DNA of 60,000 bases. It comes from Nematostella vectensis. Its lineage: Eukaryota; Cnidaria; Anthozoa; Actiniaria; Edwardsiidae. The stretch lies in assembly GCF_932526225.1 (NCBI RefSeq), contig NC_064036.1, positions 1,800,001 through 1,860,000 of the forward strand, in the 5' to 3' direction. A model generated the notes under the pieces. The model did not search any database and was not told where the DNA came from. It saw nothing but the letters and a program-made list of their open reading frames with translations. Shown here piece after piece: positions 1 to 13,300 of the stretch. Position 1 is the first letter of the stretch. Each line of letters opens with the position of its first letter. The translations under genes were made by a program, and so were the position numbers.

Positions 1-1001
1 TCTGAACAATCTTAAAGTGGCCAGAAGTTTCGCTATGCGAACACAAGACAAATATTCATTTTGAAGATTTTTAAATGTGTTAAATTCGCTTGTTAACTTT
101 TTGAAGGGCGTTGTTTTTATAGAAAATGTAAATTAAACTTCACATCGAAGTGCTAGGTTTTTGCCCTTATAAGGTAACGTTCGCTATGATTGGTCAGATA
201 GCTCTTGATGGGCTTGTGATGCCGGTTGTAAAGTGCCACCCACCGGTTTTGCTTGAAGGCTTTTATACCACCCGGCGCGAAACGAAGAGCGATTAAATAA
301 TTTCTTTCCACCTATACTATCCCTTGTGATAAAAACAGTTATTTTATGTGATATGAGATGCACTTATAAGTCGATTTTTCAAGATTTATTTGTTGTTTTA
401 TCAGCGAAATTTTATGCGTTCTTTTTCATAGCAAATCGTATTCGTTTTATCTAAACACGACACTCGCTTAGGTAGACATATTCACTCCATTTCTCGAGCA
501 CATGCATTGATAGTCGGAAAATCACATAAGTCATTTCTCCGTACAGGAAAGACAAACGATATTTGAATATTCATTATTATGACTGTACTACAGTCATGCA
601 ATAACTAATGATCCAGCATAATTATTTCATGCATGAATTCAATTTCTTTTCGTTCACAAAAATGTTAAAGATAATCCGTCGTTACAAACGGATTGATTGC
701 GTTTTTTTTTTCCTGTCATTGCATTAGAACACTTAGGCTATTACTTAATAAAAGCGAACATTTTTCTTCGAGGACATTGCAATATCTATGATATGTCATG
801 ATTAGTACTGATATCCGTCCGTTATTTGTTATTTACAAGATCCTACCTAAGAACAGATGTCTTCTCTATTCGTTTTAAAAAGGTTGAAAAATGCTTTAAT
901 CTTTTGCTAGATTTTTTACCAAAGCTCGATAGATTATCCAAATTTCCGTATTCCATCCATATTGCCAAATGTTTACTCAGTTTTATCTGTTCTCCATGTA
1001 G
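1..1001 (+). other. Actin intron or upstream regulatory region
   Basis: No actin-coding sequence for residues 1-121 is visible here, so this AT-rich stretch is best read as the intron before the terminal actin exon. It ends in a good acceptor (pyrimidine-rich tract then TAG at 999-1001). It contains a perfect CArG box and a TATA-like sequence, listed separately, so part of it could act as an intronic enhancer or alternative promoter. Short AT-rich ORFs here look random. Confidence 0.5.
165..174 (+). promoter_or_regulatory. CArG box (SRF site) in actin upstream/intron DNA
   Basis: The sequence CCTTATAAGG matches the consensus CC(A/T)6GG exactly. Serum response factor binding to CArG boxes in promoters and first introns is well known for animal actin genes. 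A TATA-like TTTTATA lies about 90 bp downstream at 261-267. Binding here is inference. Confidence 0.5.
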
Positions 1002-1766
<765 letters not shown>

Positions 1767-1947
1767 GCTCAAAATTTTTCAATTTGGATTTGTCGAAATA
1801 GTCGCACAATTTGAGCTGAAGTGACAATTAACAATTTAATGTTCTTCATTTCAAATTTCCCCATTTCCCTTAGGGTTTTCCCGTTCTTAGTTACAACACA
1901 GTGTACTTTGAACCCGCAATGCACTTTGTGTTGCATTTTTATAGTTG

Positions 1948-1953
1948 AATAAA
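1948..1953 (+). terminator. Poly(A) signal of the actin gene
   Basis: AATAAA lies 182 nt after the actin stop codon and is followed by T/GT-rich sequence. It fits a short actin 3' UTR (about 1767-1975). Confidence 0.6.
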
Positions 1954-1975
1954 AAATGGAAAAACGTTTCTCCTG

Positions 1976-4900
1976 TTTTGTATGGCTTTCTTTCTCCTGG
2001 CCTAGTTGAGCTCGCGGGGAAGGGGGCTTCTTCGTAGGCGTAGATATCACTTCGAAATAGTCACTACAGCCTTTTTGACTACCGACGGGGAATGCTTACT
2101 CAATATAGCTACGCACCTGTGGCGAAATTGTTAACCCAATACTACCCTTATATATCAACAACTAAAGATTACGATATTTTAAAAAAGGGCTGCGCTCTTT
2201 CAGTAGTGGTCGAATTATTTTTGTAGCATTTTATAGCTGAAAATGTTCTTGATTATGTTCTTCAATTTTAGTGAATTATTAGAGAGAGAAATACACAATG
2301 GTCAAGGGCAATAACATTGAAGTTTGTTGTTAGTTATGAACACAATTTGAGTCTGCATCTTAGAGCACATTACACTGATACACCGTGGTGATCCTAGATA
2401 CTAAAATCTCTTAGATACTAAACAGATACTAATCAGAAAATAAACAGAAACTAAAAGCAAGGGGGGGGGGTAATCGTTAATAACAAAAAGAATAAAAAAA
2501 TACCTATTTTCTGCATAGAATTAGAGTGTACGACTGAAAATACAGCGATTTTCCCGCAATTTAGCGGATTTAGGCTAAATTTCTATTTTAGTCATCACTA
2601 GCGTGAAATATTCAAAAGGCGATCGCACACATACACATAGTATAAAACGACTAAATAAAAATACTGGGGAATGAATTTGTTCGTATAAATAGAAGCCAGG
2701 TAGGAATAAATAGCGGCTAGGTAGGAACATTTTTTCATTTTTTTTTTTGTTTTTGTTTGAACAGTTCAGAAACTGGTCCAAAAACGGATGCAGATCTAAA
2801 AAAATATCCTTCTTTCGGATGATTTTATTTTATTCTGGTCTTATTCCGTTCAATTCAAGTCCAGTTTATATTTAACTCTCCGTAAAGGTGCGATGTAGAG
2901 CAGTTACCGTTGTTGATGTAGCAAGCATGACGTCCAAGCGTGACTTCCACGTGGGTGGTCTTCACCGTAGACAAGTACAAAAGTAAACGATACATACACT
3001 GCTGTTTGAAAACTTACCGCTTAATCGGTATAGAAACGTTTTAGAAATGTATATTATAGTTATTTCCTTGTGTATTGCATAGAAATTTACAAGCTCCTAA
3101 ACCAGAAACCAGACAAATTATTCCTATCAGACATTAGTCTAGGATCCACACAAATTACAGAAGTTGTTGTAGATAATTTAAGAAACCAAAATTATAATGC
3201 CATTCCATAGATTCTAGCTAATTTTACTCGGTAAAAAGGTATTTATTATTATTTTGATTTATGAAGTACTCCCCCCTGTCCGTTTTTAAAATCTGATTAG
3301 TATTTGAGGGATTAGTATCTAGGATCACCGCGGTACAAAATACTAACAAAGCAATAATCTGCTATCTGAGTCTCGGCTTGTCCTTAGTGTGTTCTTAAAA
3401 TCTCAACCTAACGTTCTTATTATAAGGGTTCTTACAAAACAGAAAGAGTCTCTCTATATTTTTTTACCAATACGTTTGATCGCAAACCGTTGACTATTCT
3501 TGTTTCCAGGGTAGCCCTCTTATATCTTATGTGAGGGAGGGGTGGGCGTTAGCCTCGAGCTCGTGGGGCCTAGGGAAGCGCGGTCAAGAGCGGCGCGTTG
3601 GAGGCTAGGTGGGGGTACGATCCCTTTGATGACAAGGCTCTGTAGTGTAGATAATCTAGTTGTTTAATTTTGCCAAATCAAGAGCATTTCAGTACAAGCG
3701 AATGATACAAAATAAATACAAAATCTAAACATCTCCCTATAATATGAATTTTCATGAGTCCTCCCTCGGTCTTCATGTGTTGATGTTTCCATTTTTTTCC
3801 ACTATATTCTCTAAAGTCCCCTCGTCTTCGTTTGTCCCTGTCCCTTTTGGAGTTGACTTGTTCCCTTTTGCTTGAAGCCACACCCAGTGTAATGCGAGAA
3901 AGCCCAAAAGATACGAGCTGACAACAACATTCCGTTTGCCTTGTGAGGTAGATGTGTTCAGATACCGAGATATCCCCCGAACGTTTAGAATTCCTCCCCT
4001 TTTTCTATGATACTTGGAAGTTGTACATAGCAGAGTCGTCTCTTGTGCTGTGTTGTTTTTAAGAATATCCATAAGTTTTAGCAATGCTACGAATAAGATT
4101 CCAGCCTCAGATTTTGATTTTGGACGTGCTGTCTTTGGACGATTATGCCAGGCGTCCCTCGCTTTGATTTAGACCGTGGATAAACTATAAAACTGCGTTT
4201 TCTACGATTTCACACAATTCTCGATTTCTTTTCAATTAATTATGACGTTGTTACTTTATGCGAAATTGCTGATCCTTTTTTTTCGATTAAAGGGGATTAA
4301 GGTGTGAAATTTACGGAAAATAACATATCACATGCCTCACCCACCCCTCCCCCTACAAAATAAGCCGCGTCAATATTTCACTGTAAACATTCCACGGTAC
4401 TACGCAATTTGTTTGGTTTGCATAACCGCAAATCTCTGGCAAATCTTACATGAAATCCACCGCAGACCCTCACAGAGAGATTATCACTTATATTTAAGAT
4501 ATGGATGGGATTTTACCGACTTTTGAGAGTTCTTTTCCAGCGATTTTGAGTCAGAATTAGCGACAAAAAGCAGCAAACACTCGTGAACTGTCAAAACCAC
4601 GTTGGAGTCTCCAACTATCATAAACTACATTACAATGCAAACACAGATGAAAATATTTAACCCTGTTAAGCGGACTGACCGGAATTAGCAAGGTAAGTTG
4701 ACAAAATAATAGTATTATCGTTAATAGTTCTTACCAAGTTTTCCATCATCTAAATTTGAGGTTCATTCATACTTCAAATTACGAGCGAGAGCCGTCAAAT
4801 CTGAACTCAATAGCCAAAGTATTTCAAACTCTTCAAACTTTTACCTCCAGCCTTGGTTTAGAATGGTAGTTTTTTTTTGCCTTTTTGAATCAAAGAGTGT

Positions 4901-7332
4901 GTAAGTACTTGACTACCGGGAAGAAAAAAACAACTGACAACTTGTCGTTCAAATCTTTCGAGCCGTGGTTATCGGTCTTCTAAAATTTAAGGCATCCATC
5001 CTTCTCCGACATATTGGCCAAAAATAAACCTTTATTTTATTATAGAGCTGGTTAAATTTTTAATGTTGATTTAGAGGTTAGAGTTTTCTACTTGATGATT
5101 TCTCGCATGTATCTCTAAAGGCCTACCTTCCGATAGCCACAGTAATACAAGAACTTGTAGTAGTTTTGTTCTGTCATATGAAATACTATTTATTGATTTA
5201 TTCGCCAGCTTTTAGTGATAAATCATCGAAATAGTCGTAATTCACTTGATATCGGAGGGAAATTTTCGTATGGTTCGCGTAGGCTGTTCTTTGAGACCGG
5301 ATGTTCTAGTGTGCAGATGCTAATGTGTTATCTTTCCTGCGTTCCAAACGTTGATTTGTCACGGTGTGCAACAACCTTCGACCGAAAACATGTTCAAAAG
5401 AGATAGCGATGATATGCGATAAAATCGTCGAACAACATTTGGATCGAAATACCTCGTGTTCGAGTAGGCGAAATTGGATTGTTTTATTATTTTTTTTTGT
5501 TATAGTATATAGTTAGTAGTATACCCTTCACATTTTGTTATAATACACCAAAAACTGGAATTCGACTCTGCCATTTCGGCATAGTCGATTTCCAATTTTT
5601 TGGTGTATTGTATTCATTCTTCTGGTTCACGAACACGACTATTTGGGCTTTTTCCCCCTCACATTCTGTTAATATGCCAATGACGTGAACTTTGCTTACT
5701 ATCGAGATTGATATAAATCTTATATATTATGCCTTTTAATTCCCAGAATTTTTGGGTTCTAAATTGGTATAGGTAATCAACTTTTGTTTTGATTGAGAAT
5801 TTGTGGTGTACACTCCACAAAAAATCCAAATAAATCCTGTTCCTGTTTGCATGGTCATACCTCTTATCATAACTATTTCTTATGGAATTTTGCTGTAAAG
5901 GTATCTGTTTTACATAGCTATTATCTAGGGTTAATTGGTTCTACCATGACATTTATTATTGCTTTAAAAGAGTGACTTCTTGCCCATTATTTATGTGTGA
6001 TTTGCTATGATCCTCAGATATATTTTATACATGAATGGCCAAAAGAAATTGGTCTCATATTTGTGCTAGGCTCTTTGTAATTATTCTTCCTTTATGAGTG
6101 AAATTGGTAAAAAGGATGTTACGCAGTATAATACAAGGCAATTCATCCTCCTTTCCATGGGAAATTGCAGCAATCTCGTCAAGCCATCTGGGTTATAGAC
6201 CACCAAGCTTGGTATTTGTATCCATTTACATGTGCCAAGAGAGATTAGATCCTATGTGCAAGGGCGGTAGGCTAGGCGAAACGTGCCTGCCCATAAATAA
6301 TAGCAGGGCATACAAATAACTCAGAATCTTAAGCCCTTAGTTACTGCGATGGACAGTCCTGCACAAACCACCAATTAATGACAGTTATGTCTTAAAGACG
6401 CATCTGGTTTTCATTAGCAGCTCAAGATAAACAAGAAAATGTATTCATGTGCTGGAACATATACTGGCAACATCAAGAAGTCACAATATAGCAAAGAGAG
6501 ACTCAAGTAGATACAGCATTCTCTTTCAAATATTCTACAAGTGTCTTACCTCTATTGCAAACACCATATAGAGCATTTTGCTAAGCTTTTTAGGCCAAAA
6601 CAGTTTTATTAGCAAACTATGATTTGGTTATTAGAATTAGGGCAAGAGTGACTTTTTGCTGTGCTGTCAAAGAAATTGTCAAACAAATCTTTCGCGACAC
6701 AAAAGGTACAACCTATTCATGCATATAAGTTAAAAAGAAGTCAGACAATAGATTGTAAAACTTTATTTTGTCTACAGAATTTGTTTGTGTGCTCTGGACC
6801 AGTATTATCTACACTTACTGGACTTCATCCTGACAGATAAACTAGCAACTTCCTGCTTACCTCTGAAAACGCTGGTTACACATAAGAATATTTCAAAATA
6901 GTTCTTTTTCCAACTCCAGTTAATGGATATTGCTGACAGATCTGGGAAGTTTGATACGTCAGATTTTGACAGCCGCTTACTATGCACAACTCAGATTGGA
7001 GAACAATGGATGGTTGTAAATATCTGCATGCCCTGTTATTTTTTATAAGCTGGCACGTTTTGGCTAGCTTGGGGACAATTCGTGCGTCACAGGGTAGTAG
7101 CTCGGTCATTCTTAGAGACCATTTTGGGGAAATTTGTCTCATTAAAAATATTGGGAGTAGGCAGTTTGTCAACTGCACACCAAAATATCTAGGTAAAAAA
7201 AAATCACTGTTTGCTTTGCCATCTTTTGGCTCCTACTGCTGTTAACGGTGGTAGTTGTGGTAATTAAAAATTATCATTGGTAAGTTTTAGTGTATGTTTG
7301 CCACTGGATAGTACGTCAAATGAGATTTTTGG
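1976..7332. other. AT-rich intergenic region, no confident gene
   Basis: About 5.3 kb between actin and the SEC14-actin fusion gene. The ORFs are short and lack recognisable domains. One 103-codon minus-strand ORF (3773-4084) has a possible membrane segment, but I see no family match. A poly-G run lies at 2461-2470, and a GC-rich block near 3535-3620 has a weak tRNA-B-box-like string (GGTACGATCC), possibly SINE-derived. A hairpin is at 5542-5609. The promoter and any 5' UTR exon of the downstream gene should lie at the right end but were not identified. Confidence 0.5.
5542..5609. repeat. Near-perfect 68-bp inverted repeat
   Basis: Arms of about 27 bp begin AATACACCAAAAA and end TTTTTTGGTGTATT around a short centre. 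They differ by a few substitutions. This is a small palindromic or MITE-like hairpin of unknown function. Confidence 0.6.
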
Positions 7333-10300
7333 ATGTGTCAGATGGGTAAGGAGCCAGCGCAGATGTACATGCCCGCCGATGAGGTCATCCTTTCACAGGC
7401 TGCTCTGATGCCAGGTATAGTGTGTTTATCAAAGCACTCAGCTTTTATTAGTAGAAGATCAAATCATAAGTTCAACTACATGTAAAGGTTGATCACAAAG
7501 AAGGTAACCGTAATGATTTAGCTGTATCTTAATTTGACCCCACCTTCTCTGAAAAACACTTAGTAGTTGAAGTCTTTGGCCCTGTGAGTTCTAACGAAAC
7601 TGCTTATCTATTATCTTATCTATTTACAGGTGGGCATGATAAGAGTGGGTACCCTGTGATATGTTTGCCACCAGGAACAAAGGCAAACCTAGTTCAAATA
7701 AGCCAGGAAGACATGTTAAAGCTGTTAAAGTACCTTGCCTACCTGGCCAGGTAGGTCTAACACCTGACATCTTAGACCCTGTCCCCACCTAGGTGTCCTT
7801 TTTGTTTGAAAATGCAACCTTTTTATTATAGATACAGGTATTGTCCACTCGTCAAGGTGGAAACAATGACCGAAAACGGAATAATTTGAAAACAATCTCC
7901 AGAGGAAAACAATTTGAAAACGAAATCCTTTCTAGGCCATTTAGGTTGGGGGGGGGGGGGGGGGGGCACAATTCAGAAACATTAAGAAAATATTAGGAGG
8001 GAACCACGCCTCTACTGGTCATTTCCTATAATTTTTAAAAATATTGGGGGGGACACATTTCCCCCAATGTCCCACCCCCTGCTAGGGCCCTGAATTCTGG
8101 GTGATGTTGATGTTGTTTAATGTGTTTCTACTGTACACTACTGTATCTGTTTTTCTTTGTAGGATCTGGTTCTCCAACATAGGAGTTGCTGTTTTAGTTG
8201 ACTACAGAAAAGCAGGAAGGGAGTTTGTTACTTTGGTTTTGGATTTGGTTCATACACTACAGGTAGTTTGGGATTGCATACTCAATAGTTACAACTATAA
8301 CAGGGGATGCAAGGTGTTTTTTGTCTTTGTCTCAGGTTTTTTTTTGTTTAAAAAGTTTTGTGGTTTAACATTGGACACTTTATAAATAAGAAAGAAAACA
8401 AGGGATGTAGGTAAAAGAAAGTGTACTAGTTATACACCAATGTATGTTTTTACTTATGATTTTGCTCTTTTTGATGCCTGCTGTATTTTGCGCTGAAAGA
8501 TTTTATAAAAATATTTCAATGCATACTATATCATAATTTGAGCCCTGATAAACTTAGCGTTGGTTGATTCCAGGCAAGTATTGGGAGAGTGAGGGTGTTA
8601 TATCTAATTCTTCCCGAAGACAAAAGTGTGAAGAAGCATCTAGCAAAGGAGATTCATAGTGGACAGAGACAAGGGAAATTGCATTTCCAGGTAAACATTT
8701 TTTAGACATCTTGCATTTGTCTGATCTACTCTGCACTTGAAATTATATGTCTGCTGTACTGGTGTAACCCATTTACTTTACTGCGAATGTTATGACTGCT
8801 GTACTGTAAGAAACAAGTACACCTCCACAAAAGTGAGTTTTTAATCATTCACACAATTCATTGTTATCCCTCACTTGTCCAGATGACAGCACTAAAGAGC
8901 ACCGCTGATTTGCAAACATACGTGGACGCTAACCAGCTGTTGCGCTGTTTTGGCGGTGAACTGGAATACACCCATAGGGCCTGGGTGCAGCTCCAAAGGG
9001 TGAGTGACAAAGTAACGCTTTTATTTTTTGGTGCTGTTGTGTGGCTTTGGTTGACTTGCTGTGACATCGTAAAGACTCTTTGTATCCCTTTATGTACCTC
9101 TTGTCATGTCATTTCTATGCCTCTAATATGTTTACACTTTTTCGTTAGTATGGGAAAAACGTGTTGAACCATTTACCGAACCGGTTAACATAGCTTTAAC
9201 ATCGAGTTATAAAATTGGTTTGGGACCAATTTTATCATAGCACGCATACTAGTGTATTATGTAACACGCAATGTTTTATTGTTTTATCTGGTTAAGCGAT
9301 TGGAGGAGTTTTACCGGATAGTCGATGACGTCTTGAGCTACTTGCCGACAGCGCTTCAAGAGACACGCGACTTGCGGAAGCTTGTGTCTGGTAGCATGCC
9401 CTCGCACGTGGACACACTACTACAGAATGTGCAAGTCAAGAAGGCACAGATAAGGAAGTAAGGCTCCTACAGGTTCATTCTAAGGCATAGCTAGTGAATC
9501 AAGCGTTTTTGTGGGGTTTCAGAGCAACTGTTGTACAAACAGTGCAGCATCCTCTAACATCCTTAACAGCATCGGAATGCATGCCCATCCAGTGACAGTG
9601 CTTACAGGCTATAGCACACATGCACTCGTACTATTGTGAACCTCAAGGAGTAGTCTAAGTGCTACCACGTACTGGGGCGCGTTATTTTTAAGTTTTCAAG
9701 GTGTTATGGGAAGGGTTAGGGTTCTGACTTATTCCATTGCCTTACGGAAGTGATAAGTAAAAAACACGATGGACTGATATACTTGTGAAACGCGCTCCCC
9801 TCCCTGTTACGGCCCTGCTGTTTTATGAGGCTTTTGTTACCTTGACACAGGGACCTGTACTTGGATGAGGCCCTGAAAGAGGCTGACCTACTGGTTGAGT
9901 ACACTCGCCGGCCGTACATGGACGAGGCGTGCGCGCTGGTCTCCAAGTCTCCGTTGTTTGGGATCATGATGTCGACGGTACAGGCGCTGCAGAAGAACCT
10001 GCTGAAGGCGCGCAACCAGCTCGACGCTGCCTGGAAAGAGTCGGACTCACTGCTGTCCCAGAGAGCGGACGCGCAACACTTGAAGAAGTCTATGAACAAG
10101 GTAAATCAATAACGGCTATTAAGCCTCCCGAGATATAGACACAGCTGTGAAAGTTTTTCGTTGAAAAATTAGATGTTTGTCTCCGTTTTGATTCAGAAAC
10201 GTTGGATCTACGCCATAAATTGCAGAAAATCATGTTTCTTATTACTTGGATTTTCGCGTCCCTTGAATTTCGCGATTCTCAAATTATTTGCTGGCCCAAT

Positions 10301-13300
10301 GGGCTCTGTTCTATAGTCATTGTCTATTGACCCCGAGACCATGAGATCGAAAGAAATATTTTTTAGTCAAATCGCACTGTTAGGTGAGTTTGTATAGCTG
10401 TTGTCTGCTCTGGGTTTTTGATAATTGGTCCACCAATCAGAATGCAGCATTGATTACTTACCTCAGACCACTAGAGTGATTTAAATGAAACGGTATTGAT
10501 TGGCTGGTTATAACGTGTTTGACAGGTTCAGTCCTGGATTCACCAGCGCGGCAGCATTCACTTGGACAAGCTTTCGTGCACAACGTCCACACTGGCGTCT
10601 GCCGAGCAACTTAAGACGCAATTTGATAGCGAGTGCTACACGCCCGCCAAGGTATTTCCAAAATCGGCTGACAGTTAGTAACACTTGGAATGGGAGAGGT
10701 ATCACATTTGAAAGCACAGTACAGTGACCACCAAGAGAGATTTATTAGGAAAAGCGCTGCTTATTAGTATTTTACTTGGCAAGGTTTACCAAGGCTGGAG
10801 GTTTTCGTCAAACCTTGTGCTTTTCTTAGCTACGCTTAACTGGCGAAATTGACTCCTGATAAGAAGTTCTGGGTGGCCACCTTTTCGCTATTACTCTAAC
10901 ACTTGGTTTATTTCCGTGATGCCCTCCATTACATCATTCGCCTGCCATATGCTCACTCGCGTTGGTACCTTCCTACAGCAAGTGATTTACGACGGCAAAG
11001 AAATTCTAGCGGAGGTTGATCAGCTCATCCGGGAGGGGCATGCTGACCACAAGTCACTGCAGGCGCATGCTGATACCTGTGTCAACGTGCTGACGAGTTT
11101 TGCCAAGAGGCTTGAGGCCAAACGCGTGGAGATTGAGCAGAACTACAGGTTTTTCGCCTTGCTGGAAAAGGTACGAAAAAAAATTCTTTTTCCTGTACGG
11201 TTATATGATGACAGGTAAAGTTTATCTAGCCCCGTACTTAGAGGAGAAAATGAATAGTGCTGCTCTCGGAAATTAATATCCCTGCTCTCGGAAATGAATA
11301 GTGCTGCTCTCGGAAGTGAATACTCTCCGAAATGAATAGTGCTGATCTCGGAAATGAATAGTGCTGCTCTCGAAGGCACCTAACCTCGCAACAATTGGTT
11401 ATAATGGTATTTACCTAAGCCCATGGGTGTTTTTCGTCAGGTCACGCCATCAGGCTGTGCCTTAGATGAAAGAGGAAGGCTAGTCTGAGAAATCCTACCT
11501 GGATCTTTGCGGATTACATGATCATCTGCCAGTGTTCGTTTTGAACATTTGCATTCTAAGTGAGAATAATTATTTGGGTATCTTTGATAAATAGTTATTG
11601 ACCAATGATCTTTACTTGCGTACTTTTACTTTTCTTTGTCGCAAAAATAGCTTATTGTTTTGGAATACAGGACGCGTAAAATTTTCTATTTTTTTTTTAT
11701 TGTCTATTTTTTGTTTGTTTGCAGGCGAACACTTGGTATCGAGCAGCAACAAAATCGTGGTCCCTCAGCACTTGTGGCTCAACGTCCGCTCTTGACCCAA
11801 GCTACTACGAGGACCCTCGGCGCTACAGGGCCAAACTGGCAGACTTCCTTAACCGTTACCCTCCTCCTCACCCTGACGAGCTGAACTCTCTGCTGGCACT
11901 GTGTGACACAACGCACAGCACACAGCACAAGAGCCTGGCGAGACTGCTTGTTCAGAAGTGTCGGCAGCTGGAGAGGGTGATCAAGGCACCAGAGGGCGGT
12001 GGAGGGAAGGATATGGTTAACGGAGGCACTGAGGTTGAAGATATTGGGGTATTTAACCCTAAGATCTCGCTCAGGTAAACGATAATAAGAATTAATATTC
12101 TGAAGGAGCTTTTTGTCTGTATTTCTATACAAGGCAGGATGATTGTGTTAGTGGCTTGTTATAGCTGGTAATGGCTAGTGATAACTTGTGGTGTCTAGTA
12201 CTGGTATTTCAATCTAAATGTGGCCGTTGTGACACTAAATGTCTATGCTTTCTTGATATCTACGTACTTATGGGGATGTGTAAGTTAAGAGTTTGATATT
12301 GAAAGCTAAACGATTATTTAGTGATATTGGTTCTGACTTGTGACGTGTCTGTTAATGTCGAAAAAAATCCATTTTTAAATCGCCGTGGAAATCAATCCAT
12401 GATTCTTTTTTAAAGTGAGAAATAGTGCATAGATAATTATATTTTTCAAAATTATAAAAATTCTCACGCAAAAAAATGTTTCTTCAGCAGAGTCTAACTA
12501 TATTATATCCATCACTTTTTATTATTGTGCTTTGTATTTCTCAGGCAAACAGCCGCGAACATCGCCACTAGTAATCCAGAACTACCAACAAGCATAGGAC
12601 CACCGTCACACCATCAAACCACAGGCTCTCGAAGCAGACGCCATGTCTTGAGTGATGACGCGTTACTCCATACTGCCCCAGCCAGGCCACCCTTTAGCAC
12701 CGCACAGCGCACACACAGGTCTTGGGACCCACTCAGTAACACCCTGCCCCCTGTACCAACCACGGACAAGAGCGGGAACTATCCACACAGATTTAGTACA
12801 CTCTCCGAGCAAAGACAAGTGTCTGAGCCTCGAGCGAAGCGTACCAAGGCGCCACCTGTCCGTCAGCTTGCAATAAGTAAAGACGATTTTTCCAGAAGCT
12901 CATCTCTAGATTTTCGATCTTCAAGGGATAAGGATGTCATCGAGTGCGAGATGGACAGGTTGGCAGAACAGCAGAGAAATATTGATAGAGAACTTCGAGA
13001 TTTGAAGCAGGAGAAGAATAGTCCACAGATGAATGGGTATTCATCTGTTAATGAGCCTTTGTACTGGAGTATTGATCAAAATGAACCTACGTCTTCTAAC
13101 CATACTTCTCCTTTATCACGTAACCACGAAACCTCTCAGAGCCTTGCCAGTAGTTCTGACGGGACGCACATCAGGTTAACCCGTGCCGCGACTACAGAAT
13201 ACTCGATAACCGATGGTCGCCATTACTCCCCGGCCTTTCCGGGGAGGGGTCAGTCATCAGAGCGTCTGAATGACAGGTCGGCAAGGAGACCAGAGCTGGT

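Noticed and set aside
3535-3620. tRNA gene
   Set aside because: Only a weak B-box-like GGTACGATCC is present; no cloverleaf or A box could be drawn. At most a SINE remnant.
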